Assembly (NCBI GenBank): GCA_030698225.1
Contig: JAUYNR010000028.1
Coordinates: 1 to 44,719 of the forward strand
Reading direction: 5' to 3'
Source of the DNA: Oxalobacteraceae bacterium
GTDB lineage: Bacteria; Pseudomonadota; Gammaproteobacteria; Burkholderiales; Burkholderiaceae_D
DNA length: 44,719 nt
Within the stretch, counting starts at the first letter, position 1. Each line of letters begins with the position of its first letter. This document shows positions 1-6,979 of the stretch, piece by piece. A program made the translations under genes and the position numbers. The notes under the pieces were generated by a model that saw nothing but the letters and a program-made list of their open reading frames with translations, made no database searches and was not told the DNA's origin.

Positions 1-52
1 TTAACGTCGCCGCCTCTTCACTAGTGAGAACGATTTCGGGTGCTACTCGCAC
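1..52 (-). CDS. IS630-type transposase, N-terminal fragment cut by window edge
   Basis: Only the first 17 codons are in the window. A GTG at 50-52 is preceded by a good GGAGG ribosome site at 59-63 with six bases of spacing. The peptide reads MRVAPEIVLTSEEAATL, which resembles the conserved start of many IS630-family transposases (MRxAPxIVLTxEE). The rest lies outside the window. Seventeen residues are a weak basis for a family call, but the start signal is convincing. Bases 64-138 hold nothing else I can support. Confidence 0.5.
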   Translation of the reverse strand, partial: MRVAPEIVLTSEEAATL

Positions 53-138
53 GATAATCCTCCAGTATTTACATGGAAAAACATACTGAAGTGTCGCAGC
101 TTTTATAAGCTCCATCAAGAGCGCTGCACTACACTAGT

Positions 139-333
139 GTAGGGCGGGTCCCACCCGCCATTCGCGCTGGCGCATGCGGCTGAAAGGGATCGCCGAAAAC
201 GTGGCCAGGGCGGAGCAAATCGCCTTCCTGCTGGACCAGAAATGCGACCAGATGCAGCGCTATTATTTTAGAAAGTAGGGCCCGCTCAGAGCCTACGCTT
301 GACGTATATCTGTGAGAGTTTCACCCGCCCTAC
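139..333. repeat. REP-like inverted repeat pair (GTAGGGCGGGT) bracketing an EAL fragment
   Basis: GTAGGGCGGGT at 139-149 is repeated in perfect inverted form at 323-333. The left copy runs on into ACCCGCC at 153-159, so it can also fold as a small hairpin by itself. This resembles a REP-type unit and differs in sequence from the two other REP-like families in the window. Confidence 0.6.
174..278 (+). pseudogene. Remnant of an EAL-domain (cyclic-di-GMP phosphodiesterase) C-terminus
   Basis: This reading frame ends in TAG at 276-278 and encodes GIAENVARAEQIAFLLDQ followed by KCDQMQRYYF. That matches the last helix and strand of EAL phosphodiesterases, usually AEGVET.EQ..FL...GCD..QGYYFSRP. The characteristic Glu of AEGVE is still near its place but the Gly is lost, as is the Gly of QGY. 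Everything upstream of the domain end is missing. It is a decayed fragment with no ribosome site and is bracketed by inverted repeats. It is unlikely to be expressed. Confidence 0.6.
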
Positions 334-346
334 CAAAAGCTTCTTA

Positions 347-363
347 TTTTGCGTAAGTCCTAC
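347..363 (-). mobile_element. IS terminal repeat (TTTTGCGTAAGTCCTAC), end of an IS701-like element
   Basis: These 17 bases are the exact reverse complement of 43699-43715, which is the left end of the IS701-type element at the right edge of the window. The element to which this end belonged would have lain to the left. What remains there is too short for a transposase, so this is an IS relic or a MITE. The TAG inside the repeat supplies the stop codon of the neighbouring leftward gene. Confidence 0.65.
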
Positions 364-587
364 GTCCGCTTGCGCGGCAGTTCCGATGGCCGGTAATTGC
401 TGAAGTGGCCTTCGCGCGCCGCCTGGGCGCGTGCGCGCGAGATCAGGTCGGCACTCTGGCCGGGTGCCGCCGGGGCTGAAATCTGTTTTTTCACATCGGC
501 CCTGCCGCAGGCCGGCACGCTGGAGGAGCGCACCAGCCGCTCGAAGCGGTTGTCGCAGGCTTTGCAGTGGAAATCGAAGATAGGCAT
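360..587 (-). CDS. FmdB-family zinc-ribbon protein, second Cys pair damaged
   Basis: A 75-residue protein beginning MPIFDFHCKACDNRFE, the hallmark of the FmdB putative regulatory family, which has an N-terminal zinc ribbon of two CxxC knuckles. The first knuckle (C8, C11) is intact. The second is reduced to a single Cys in VPACGRADVKK, where relatives have a C-x2-C, so about three residues appear deleted and zinc binding is doubtful. The C-terminal part (SRARAQAAREGHFSNY) is typical of the family. The stop codon is the TAG of an IS end, so the last residues may have changed. It is the third gene of a leftward unit under the sigma-54 promoter at 1404-1419. Its role in nitrogen fixation is unknown. 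Confidence 0.75.
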   Translation of the reverse strand: MPIFDFHCKACDNRFERLVRSSSVPACGRADVKKQISAPAAPGQSADLISRARAQAAREGHFSNYRPSELPRKRT

Positions 588-597
588 TGCTTGTTCC

Positions 598-921
598 TTA
601 TTCGATGCCTTCCATGCGCGCTTTTTCGATCACCGCCAGACGCAAGCGTTCCATGATGGCCTTCGGGTTGTCATCGAAGACATTTTTTGCGCGGAACAGC
701 GCCGAATTGGCGGTGCCCGCTTCAAACAGAGTCAGCGGCAGGCGGCCGGCCATGTGGGTGGCGTTGGGCACGGCTTTCAGGATTGCCGCGCGGTTCGGGT
801 GTTCGATCAGTTCGATCAGCGTCTCGGTCTCGAGCTTGCCGTCGAGGTAAATCGCGGCACCGATTACTTCCACCTTGAGGCCGCCTTCGGTGGTTTTGAT
901 GTAGGTGTTCATGGTAGTCAT
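598..921 (-). CDS. Conserved-looking hypothetical protein in the NifA-controlled left unit
   Basis: A 107-residue soluble protein I cannot assign to a family. It has no membrane segment and no Cys. It looks compact: a beta-rich first third (KTTEGGLKVEVIGAAIYLDG) is followed by helices, ending ERLRLAVIEKARMEGIE. An AGGA ribosome site lies a few bases before the ATG at 921; a second ATG at 912 would make it three residues shorter. It sits 66 bases after the 117-residue gene and 10 bases before the FmdB-like gene, so the three are probably one transcript. By position it should be made under nitrogen-fixing conditions. Confidence 0.6.
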   Translation of the reverse strand: MTTMNTYIKTTEGGLKVEVIGAAIYLDGKLETETLIELIEHPNRAAILKAVPNATHMAGRLPLTLFEAGTANSALFRAKNVFDDNPKAIMERLRLAVIEKARMEGIE

Positions 922-987
922 GATGTATTTCCTTTACATTAGGGGGGCGGGGTAATCGTCCCGGCGCACCGGTGTCGGCGGCCGGGG

Positions 988-1341
988 TCAAATGGTGAAT
1001 GCAAACAGCTCGGGCTGGTTCTGGCGGTAGATCTGCAGCCACATCAGCGTGGCAGGCACCAGCGAGCGCAGCGCGAACCACACCGCATCATCCGCGCCGG
1101 CCTGGCCTTGAGGCAGTGCGCGCCGCAGCGTGCCCCAGCCATCCCATTCCAGTTCCGGCAGCAGCAGGCGCGATTCGGCGGGCACGCAGTCGATGGCGCC
1201 GGCCATGATCAGCATCTGGCGCTGCACTTCGCTGCGCGTCAGGCGCGAGGCCAAAAATTCGGCCCGCTCCACATCCTCGCCCAAGATCATCACCGCAGTG
1301 CCGGCTTCTTCAATGATCGCAAACAACGCGCTGTTCAACAT
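988..1341 (-). CDS. Hypothetical protein, first gene of the NifA-controlled left unit
   Basis: I chose the ATG at 1341 (protein MLNSALFAIIEEAGTA, 117 residues) because GGGAG lies eight bases before it; a longer frame back to 1401 would overlap the likely transcription start near 1392. The protein is soluble, mainly helical by appearance, Trp-containing, and has a single Cys. I do not recognise a family. It follows the sigma-54 promoter at 1404-1419 by about 50 bases of leader and is the first gene of a three-gene leftward unit, so it is likely NifA-dependent. Confidence 0.6.
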   Translation of the reverse strand: MLNSALFAIIEEAGTAVMILGEDVERAEFLASRLTRSEVQRQMLIMAGAIDCVPAESRLLLPELEWDGWGTLRRALPQGQAGADDAVWFALRSLVPATLMWLQIYRQNQPELFAFTI

Positions 1342-1403
1342 CCGTTTTCTCCCAAAAATCTTGTGCGGCCAGGCGCGCATCGCGCTGCCGTGTACAAGCA
1401 ACT

Positions 1404-1419
1404 AGCAAGTGGCGTGCCG
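1404..1419 (-). promoter_or_regulatory. Sigma-54 (-24/-12) promoter, leftward
   Basis: On the minus strand the sequence is CGGCACGCCACTTGCT. It matches the RpoN consensus TGGCAC-N5-TTGCW at all but the first base, with GG and GC exactly ten bases apart. Predicted transcription starts near 1392, ahead of the gene at 1341. The NifA site at 1525-1540 lies about 105 bases upstream. Confidence 0.75.
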
Positions 1420-1524
1420 ACCCGGAGCGGCGGCAGAAAATCCGGTATCGAGCGGGGACGCCGGCTGCGTCGCCTCATGCACTGCGCGATTGGCGACAAT
1501 CGGCGCCCGCCGGACCGTAGTGAT

Positions 1525-1540
1525 TGTCGGATTTCAGACA
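1525..1540. promoter_or_regulatory. NifA upstream activator sequence (TGT-N10-ACA), shared by two promoters
   Basis: TGT CGGATTTCAG ACA fits the NifA binding consensus TGT-N10-ACA exactly. It lies between two divergent sigma-54 promoters, about 105 bases from the leftward one and about 73 bases from the rightward one, distances normal for NifA activation through DNA looping. Confidence 0.8.
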
Positions 1541-1612
1541 ATCCCTACCACAACAGCGGCGGCTGCCTTGTCACGCTGCGCCGTAAATCAATCGCTTGGC
1601 ATGTGCGGCGCA

Positions 1613-1628
1613 TGGCATCGTTCTTGCG
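1613..1628 (+). promoter_or_regulatory. Sigma-54 (-24/-12) promoter, rightward
   Basis: TGGCATCGTTCTTGCG keeps TGGCA and TTGC with the correct ten-base GG to GC spacing. The predicted start is near 1639, about 24 bases before the ATG of a short reading frame at 1663. Confidence 0.7.
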
Positions 1629-1662
1629 ACCTTGCGTTTTTTATTTGTCCTGGAACCCCGCA

Positions 1663-1809
1663 ATGAAACCGCAACTCGATTGGTCTGCCTACGATAGCTA
1701 CGGTGCCGGCGACGCCTTCGCGCAATTGCCGGCCGAAGGCGGCGCATACGGCAAGGCGGCGGCCTTGTGCATCGGCACGACTGCGCGGCAGGGTCGGATT
1801 GCCGCGTAG
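1663..1809 (+). CDS. Short NifA-controlled reading frame, probably a truncated gene
   Basis: A 48-residue reading frame starting MKPQLDWSAYDSYGAGD and containing a Gly/Ala-rich segment (AEGGAYGKAAALCIG) before an abrupt end at GRIAA. A GGAA stretch lies nine bases before the ATG. It begins about 24 bases after a predicted sigma-54 transcription start, so a nif gene clearly once started here. The ending looks unnatural: a hairpin and then an unrelated helicase gene follow, so the rest was probably lost when the helicase segment arrived. The ALCIG Cys might be the first ligand of a Fe-S motif in an intact relative, but that is a guess and I name no family. Confidence 0.5.
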   Translation: MKPQLDWSAYDSYGAGDAFAQLPAEGGAYGKAAALCIGTTARQGRIAA

Positions 1810-1819
1810 AATGACGAAA

Positions 1820-1841
1820 GGCTTAGCATCTCTGCTAAGCC
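1820..1841 (+). terminator. Hairpin, possible terminator after the short reading frame
   Basis: GGCTTAGCA at 1820-1828 pairs perfectly with TGCTAAGCC at 1833-1841 over a TCTC loop, a 9-bp stem. Only a weak T-rich stretch follows (GTTGAATTTT), so termination is plausible but not certain. Confidence 0.5.
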
Positions 1842-1896
1842 GTTGAATTTTCAATGACTGTCGCACGTTGCCGACAAAAAGCGAATAGAGGAATCC

Positions 1897-4035
1897 ATGA
1901 ACTCGCCCAATATCTCCCGCTTTATTCCGCGTGGTTTGATTCTGACGCAGGAGCAGACTGCTATCCAGTTGGCTCAGAATAAAGTGGTGATAATCGATGC
2001 CAATGCTGGGGCCGCGAAAACGACTACCTTGGCGATCCGGATCGGCGAAGCGGTCGCGCGCAATCTGGCGCCTGAACTGATACTTGCGCTTGTATTCACG
2101 CCGGAAGCACGCGATGTTATGCGTCAGCGTCTGCTTGATGTCGGCATCCCGTACGCCACCGCAGTGCGCATCGAGGTCGCGACATTCGAAGACTTTGCCA
2201 GCAAAGCGCTCATGAAAATTGACGGCGGCGACACGAAGCGCTGCCCGCGTGCAAAGGATTTGAAAAAATATGTGCTGGCTGCGATTGAACAGGTCAGCCG
2301 GCACTATTGTGGCAAAGTCGAGTTTCTCGACCTCAGAACGCATAACATCGCGATCAGCCAGTTTCTGGACCTGCAATTGGAGCTGAAAGCGACCTTGGCG
2401 CTGGATGGCGACTTCGAATTCATGGGCTTGGAGGAAGTGGCTGAGATTCTGAACGTGCCGCTTACGGATTACTTGACGACACGCGAATATGAGCGAATCA
2501 GGCTCGGCAGTTCGGAGGAAACCCTGTTTCGCGGGCCATTTGACGCGACCTACGATCTTGCGCGGAACCTCTCTCTGACGCCGGAACTGGCGCAAGATTT
2601 TCCGGCATACCGGGTGATCGTTTGCGACGAATTGCACGATTTGAACGAAGCGGCGTTCAAGATTCTGAACGCTTTACTCAACCGGCCACAATGTTATTTC
2701 GTCGGGGCCGGTGACAAGGATCAGGTGATTCACTCCAAGCTGGGAGCCAGTCATGAATACTTGGAGCGGCGCTTTGCACAGAGCTATCCTGGCCAGGCGC
2801 GCTACCCTCTTACCCTCAGCTATCGGTACGGCCCCCGCTTGGCCTATGCGATGGCCGAGTTCAAACAGAAGACGGTCGATTCAAGCTTGCCGTTGCAAAC
2901 GCAGATCAAGCAAAGCCATTATGAAGCGACGGCCGAGGCGTGCGCTGGGCGCGTGGTTGAGGCTATTTTGCAATGGAAAAGCGAGAAATTGCCGCTTGAC
3001 GGCTGCGCCATCCTGATTCGCGATCGCCATCAGTCTGTCTTCATCGAAAACGCGTTGTTGAAAGCGCAGATCAGCTACCGCACGCAGGAGATGGCTGGCT
3101 ATCTTCAGCGCGAGGAAATCCTGTTTCTCAGAGGTATGATCGCCATCGCGCTCAAGAATCTTGCTTCGGTGAAGTCCTACGAAGTGCGCACCGCAATTGT
3201 CGAGGCGCTTTCAATTTTCGGCGAGGTCGAACTTTCGCCGCAACAGATTGAGCAGGCCAAGTACGCTGTCGCCAAAGATCCCGAAAGCCTGAATAATTTT
3301 TTTGGCATACGGATCAAACGCGGCGACGGCGAAAGAGAATCGAAACAAATCGAGGACATGGTTGAATACGTCAAGAGTGTGCCGCCGGACACGATGGCCG
3401 ATGTCGTGCTGCGTGAAATATGTACGCAGATGCATCTGGAGGAGGCCGCCAAGCGCATTTTTGTGCGGCCGTATGACGCCAGTGTGGTATCAAAGTCGAT
3501 CGCAGGCTTCCTTGCGGCGGCGGCTAACTCGGGCTTGAATCTGCGCGATTTTTCTGAGTCGTTAAATGCGGCCGAAGCGTTTGCGACCCGGAAAAGGGAG
3601 AAGACTTTTGTGACGCTCGAGTGCGTCGCTAACGCCAAAGGGAAAGAATTCGACCACGTGATCATGCCGTTCCTAGAAGTCGACGAATTTCCGCATCCGA
3701 TGTGCGGGCGCATGGAAGAAGAGAACCTGTTTTATGTCGGCGCCACACGCGCAAAGTCGCGCTTGACCCTGATTTCTCCATTGGACGAGGAAAAACGTAG
3801 TCCATTCATCCGGCAGATGAAACTCGCTAGTTCTCTGGTGCGTGCGAACACTGCTGTGCGTACCAATGAAGCGCAGGCGAGCGCGCTCCCACCCAGCCGC
3901 CATGACCTGAAAGTACCCTACGCAGAAAGGGGTTTGGTCAAGGCATTGGGCGCCGATTGGGATTCGACGCGCAAGATATGGTATGTGAAAGTGGGCGTGG
4001 ATATGAAGCCGTTCGCCCATTGGCTGCGTACCTGA
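1897..4035 (+). CDS. UvrD/Rep-like superfamily 1 helicase with C-terminal DUF5710-like domain
   Basis: A 712-residue protein with SF1A helicase motifs in order: Walker A-like ANAGAAKTTT (about residues 35-44), motif II CDELHD (about 243-248), motif III VGAGDKDQVI, motif IV LTLSYRYG, motif V VANAKGKEFDHV and motif VI ENLFYVGATRAKSRL. Motif II reads DELH where UvrD family members have DEAQ, and the P-loop has GAAKT rather than GSGKT, so it is a divergent branch. The last 40 residues (PYAERGLVKALGADWD... IWYVKVGVD) match the small DUF5710 domain found on plasmid and mobile-element proteins. A GAGGA ribosome site precedes the ATG. It interrupts the nif-type gene organisation and is probably horizontally acquired cargo with a DNA repair or defence role. 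Confidence 0.85.
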   Translation: MNSPNISRFIPRGLILTQEQTAIQLAQNKVVIIDANAGAAKTTTLAIRIGEAVARNLAPELILALVFTPEARDVMRQRLLDVGIPYATAVRIEVATFEDFASKALMKIDGGDTKRCPRAKDLKKYVLAAIEQVSRHYCGKVEFLDLRTHNIAISQFLDLQLELKATLALDGDFEFMGLEEVAEILNVPLTDYLTTREYERIRLGSSEETLFRGPFDATYDLARNLSLTPELAQDFPAYRVIVCDELHDLNEAAFKILNALLNRPQCYFVGAGDKDQVIHSKLGASHEYLERRFAQSYPGQARYPLTLSYRYGPRLAYAMAEFKQKTVDSSLPLQTQIKQSHYEATAEACAGRVVEAILQWKSEKLPLDGCAILIRDRHQSVFIENALLKAQISYRTQEMAGYLQREEILFLRGMIAIALKNLASVKSYEVRTAIVEALSIFGEVELSPQQIEQAKYAVAKDPESLNNFFGIRIKRGDGERESKQIEDMVEYVKSVPPDTMADVVLREICTQMHLEEAAKRIFVRPYDASVVSKSIAGFLAAAANSGLNLRDFSESLNAAEAFATRKREKTFVTLECVANAKGKEFDHVIMPFLEVDEFPHPMCGRMEEENLFYVGATRAKSRLTLISPLDEEKRSPFIRQMKLASSLVRANTAVRTNEAQASALPPSRHDLKVPYAERGLVKALGADWDSTRKIWYVKVGVDMKPFAHWLRT

Positions 4036-4130
4036 GGTTATGATGCCAACTCGACTTGGTACTCCGCCAATTTCGCTCTGCGACGATAGTATCGTTGGCA
4101 CACTGAGTCATCGCGTACGTTGGACTATCG

Positions 4131-4222
4131 GTAGGTTGGTGCTGAGCTTGCGAAGCCCAACATTCGTAAGCGATATCTGCATGTTCCAAATGTTGGGCTT
4201 CGCAAGCTCAGCACCAACCTAC
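4131..4222. repeat. Perfect 34-bp inverted repeat, GTAGGTTGG family
   Basis: The arm at 4131-4164 is the exact reverse complement of 4189-4222, with a 24-base spacer. The arms begin GTAGGTTGG and end CCCAACATT, so each arm can itself fold. A sister copy with the same outer and inner borders but a different middle lies at 5357-5430. The remainder of the gene-free stretch 4036-4389 holds only AT-rich sequence in which I see nothing definite. Confidence 0.9.
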
Positions 4223-4389
4223 CGTTCTTTACCCGGCAAGCGCATAGTCATTGCGTGTTTTATCTTGGGTATAAGCGAAAATACCAGCTTTCCCGCACGG
4301 ATTTGTTGCGCTTTAAAAAATACACCTTGCAGTATTATTTAAGGCTCGGTACAACTTTTTGCCCTCCGCCATCGCCTCCGCCGGCCGCC

Positions 4390-5004
4390 TCAGCGATAGC
4401 CTTCCTCGCGCAGCACGCGCTGCACCACCGGGCGCGCCAGCATGCGCTGGTAATGCGCGACGCAGTGCGGCGGCAGCGCGATCTTGAGCTTGTCGGCCCA
4501 GAATTCGACATAGAACAGCGCCGCGTCGGCGATCGAGAAGCGGCCCGCCACATACTCGCGTCCGTCCAGCGCGCCGTTCATTACCGCGAAACCGCGCTCG
4601 ACTATCTGCTGCCCGCGCGCCTTGACCGCGGCATGCTCGTCCGGGTTGCTGCTGAAGGTGTCGGTGGTGAAGATGCGCGCGAAACCCTGGCCGTGGATGG
4701 TGCCGACCACGTAGGCCATGGCTTCGATCACGCGCGCCTCACCCTCCGCATCGTCCGGCAGCAGCTTCGATTTCGGCGCGCTGCGCGCCAGCCACCAGGC
4801 GATCGCCTGGAACTCGGTCAGCACCGAGCCGTCGTCGCGCACCAGGGTCGGGATGGTCGCCTTCGGGTTGAGCGCGAGGTAGTCGGGTTTGGTGTGGTCA
4901 CCCGCCGGCAGGTTCACGATGTAAGCCTCGAAAGGCCGGTCGATTTCCTCCAGCAGGATGTGGATGCCGGTGCTGCAGGAGCCGGGCGTCATATACAGTT
5001 TCAT
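4390..5004 (-). CDS. Glutathione S-transferase family protein (beta-class-like)
   Basis: 204 residues beginning MKLYMTPGSCSTGIHILLEE. Cys10 sits where beta-class bacterial GSTs carry their catalytic Cys. The thioredoxin-like N-terminal domain holds NPKATIPTLV with the cis-Pro and the glutathione-contacting LTEFQAI; an all-helical C-terminal domain follows, with the usual GRFSIADAALF helix-capping motif. I start at the ATG at 5004. It lies 20 bases after the previous gene and ends the leftward unit that begins with the amine oxidase at 8885. It may detoxify electrophiles or manage thiol redox state during nitrogen fixation; the substrate cannot be read from sequence. Confidence 0.85.
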   Translation of the reverse strand: MKLYMTPGSCSTGIHILLEEIDRPFEAYIVNLPAGDHTKPDYLALNPKATIPTLVRDDGSVLTEFQAIAWWLARSAPKSKLLPDDAEGEARVIEAMAYVVGTIHGQGFARIFTTDTFSSNPDEHAAVKARGQQIVERGFAVMNGALDGREYVAGRFSIADAALFYVEFWADKLKIALPPHCVAHYQRMLARPVVQRVLREEGYR

Positions 5005-5024
5005 GGGCAGGGTCCAAGTGTGCG

Positions 5025-5303
5025 CTAGCGCAGCGCGAGGTGGATGTCGACGTCGCGCCGCAGCCAGCCGCGGGTCATCGCGTGCCAGGCCGCATAATTT
5101 GCCTCGTCCCAAATCAGGCAATTCAATGCATCCTGCCTGCTGAGCTCGACATCCTTGCAGCGCTTGTCGTTGGACGCCGCGCATTCGAGCGGGTCGGCCT
5201 GGCGGCGCTCGAATAATTCCCGGGCCGCCGCCGCGCCTGCCGCAATCTCGTCCGCCGATGCGAACTCGATATCCTTGCCTTCAAAACTGATGCTTGCCTG
5301 CAT
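5025..5303 (-). CDS. Small hypothetical protein ahead of the GST gene
   Basis: 92 residues starting MQASISFEGKDIEFASADE. I prefer the ATG at 5303 to the one at 5309 because AAGGAG abuts the latter with no spacing and sits six bases from the former. The protein is soluble, Ala-rich in its first half, with three Cys (ECAASNDKRC, NCLIWDE) and a C-terminal helix WHAMTRGWLRRDVDIHLALR. No family recognised. It is co-transcribed with the GST gene, separated by 20 bases, and follows the AAA+ ATPase gene across a REP-like repeat. Confidence 0.6.
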   Translation of the reverse strand: MQASISFEGKDIEFASADEIAAGAAAARELFERRQADPLECAASNDKRCKDVELSRQDALNCLIWDEANYAAWHAMTRGWLRRDVDIHLALR

Positions 5304-5356
5304 GGTCATCTCCTTAGATTAGTCTGGATCATCCTAAGCCGGACGAGCGGGAATAC

Positions 5357-5430
5357 GTAGGTTGGGCTAGGTTTTATCAGCCCAACATTGTGCGCAGAAT
5401 GTTGGGCTGATAAAACCTAGCCCAACCTAC
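5357..5430. repeat. Perfect 33-bp inverted repeat, GTAGGTTGG family
   Basis: The arm at 5357-5389 is the exact reverse complement of 5398-5430 with an eight-base spacer. Each arm is itself a potential hairpin, GTTGGGCT pairing with AGCCCAAC. It lies between two genes of one leftward unit, where a folded RNA could stabilise or separate messages. It shares borders with the copy at 4131-4222. Confidence 0.9.
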
Positions 5431-5442
5431 AAAAACTGCATC

Positions 5443-6966
5443 TCATGGCAGTCGAACAATATCCATGCCGCGAAATACCGAACAGCGCTGGAACGCCTCC
5501 AGCGTCGGCGCCAACTTTTTCTGGTGGCAGAATTTGGCCACCAGCTTGCTCAAGCCCTTGATGTCGCGGCCGCTGGCAGCCGGAAACGATTCGACCAACT
5601 GCTCGATCAGAGCATGCTCGACAACGAGCTCGAACTGCGCGGTCATCACTTGCCAGATCTGGCGGCGGGCGGCGCCGTCGGGTGGCGAAAACTTGATCAT
5701 CGCGATGCAGCGCGACACGATCGCTTCGTCGATGTCGTCGACCCGGTTGGTGGTCAAGAACAGCAGCCCGTTGAAATATTCCAGCACGCGCAGGAACACC
5801 CCGACCACCGCATTCATCGCGATGTTGTCGTCGCGCCGCTTGATGTAGACATCGGCTTCGTCGATCAGCATCACCGCGCCCCAGTGCTGGGCGCGCGTCA
5901 GCACATCCTTGAGCGCGCTTTCCATCGCCGCCACATTCAGCCCGAGCTGGCCCGAGTGCACCCGGTATAGCGGGCGCCGGATGATTTCGGAATAGACTTC
6001 GGCGGTCAGGGTCTTGCCGACGCCGGGCGGGCCGGCGCACAGCACCGTGGTGCCGCCGGATTTGCCGGCCACGATATCGTCCATCAGCAGATCCATTTCC
6101 GCGGTCAGGATGTCGATCAGGTCGGTTTGTTCCTGCGGCAGGATCAGCTTTTGTTTCAATTCCGGCTGGTAGCGGTAAGGCTGCATGTCGTCCGCATGCA
6201 CCCACAGGTAGTGATGCAGGTCGAGGTGGAACATCAGGATGTAGGGATGCACCGGCAGCTGCGAGAACAGGCCCTTGGGCCGCGTGGCTTGCAACTGCTT
6301 GACTTCATCTTCGGCGTCGTAGCGGTTGCTCTTGGCCGCCTTGTCCAGGTAGTGTCCGAGGATGTCGCCGGTCGCGTCCAGGGTCAGTGCACGGGTGGCG
6401 AGGATGCTTTCGTCGTAGGCGGCGATCAGCTCGGGCGTTTCTTTCAGGAAGCCTTTGGCGACAAAGATTTCACTCACAGTCCGGTGCACGACGTCGCTTT
6501 CGGAAATCCGGATCGTGACCGGCGCCAGCGCGCCTTTGGCATTGGCTTTCAGATCGATGAAGACCTTGCCGGACTCGTCGTTGGAGGACGGCGTGAAGTC
6601 GAGCCGGGTCACCACGTAGGGTAGCGGCTTGCTGGTCACATGCGCGGTAAACAGCCAGCCGCGGATGGCGCCGGTCATCAGAAAGCGCGCGATGGCCGGC
6701 ACCACCATTTCCAGATTGGCGGCCGTGAAGCGGGTGCCATCGTCGTTCAGCGCTTGCTGCAGCGTGGCAAGCTGGGCCGCGCGCCCCTGCATCGCGGGTC
6801 CGGCCTGCCGGTACAGATTGCCGAGAAAGCCGATCTGGGCGTCCGACAACTGGCGGAACCGCAGCTCGACCTTGTCGCCGAAGCGCAGTTGATCCTGCAT
6901 GCCCGCCAGTTGCGGGAAGGCGACGATCATTGCTTCGGCATAGGGCCGCTCGATCTGGAGCTTCAT
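5443..6966 (-). CDS. AAA+ ATPase with a large uncharacterised N-terminal domain
   Basis: 507 residues. The C-terminal half is a classical AAA module: Walker A GPPGVGKT at about 311-318, Walker B MLIDEAD at about 366-372, sensor 1 TTNRVDD, and an arginine finger region (AIVSRCIAMIKF). The first 280 residues match nothing I know; no membrane segment is visible. AAA modules of this kind remodel or unfold partner proteins. In this setting, immediately downstream of an eight-Cys small protein and within a sigma-54-controlled unit, a chaperone role on nitrogenase or a metalloprotein partner is a reasonable hypothesis but is not demonstrated. A strong ribosome site is not evident before the ATG at 6966, so translation may be coupled to the upstream gene, whose stop is 13 bases away. 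Confidence 0.85.
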   Translation of the reverse strand: MKLQIERPYAEAMIVAFPQLAGMQDQLRFGDKVELRFRQLSDAQIGFLGNLYRQAGPAMQGRAAQLATLQQALNDDGTRFTAANLEMVVPAIARFLMTGAIRGWLFTAHVTSKPLPYVVTRLDFTPSSNDESGKVFIDLKANAKGALAPVTIRISESDVVHRTVSEIFVAKGFLKETPELIAAYDESILATRALTLDATGDILGHYLDKAAKSNRYDAEDEVKQLQATRPKGLFSQLPVHPYILMFHLDLHHYLWVHADDMQPYRYQPELKQKLILPQEQTDLIDILTAEMDLLMDDIVAGKSGGTTVLCAGPPGVGKTLTAEVYSEIIRRPLYRVHSGQLGLNVAAMESALKDVLTRAQHWGAVMLIDEADVYIKRRDDNIAMNAVVGVFLRVLEYFNGLLFLTTNRVDDIDEAIVSRCIAMIKFSPPDGAARRQIWQVMTAQFELVVEHALIEQLVESFPAASGRDIKGLSKLVAKFCHQKKLAPTLEAFQRCSVFRGMDIVRLP

Positions 6967-6979
6967 TGTGTGTGAAGCT

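Noticed and set aside
397..942. Rightward frame of 181 codons at the left edge
   Set aside because: Antisense to two small genes with good ribosome sites; contains no recognisable motif.
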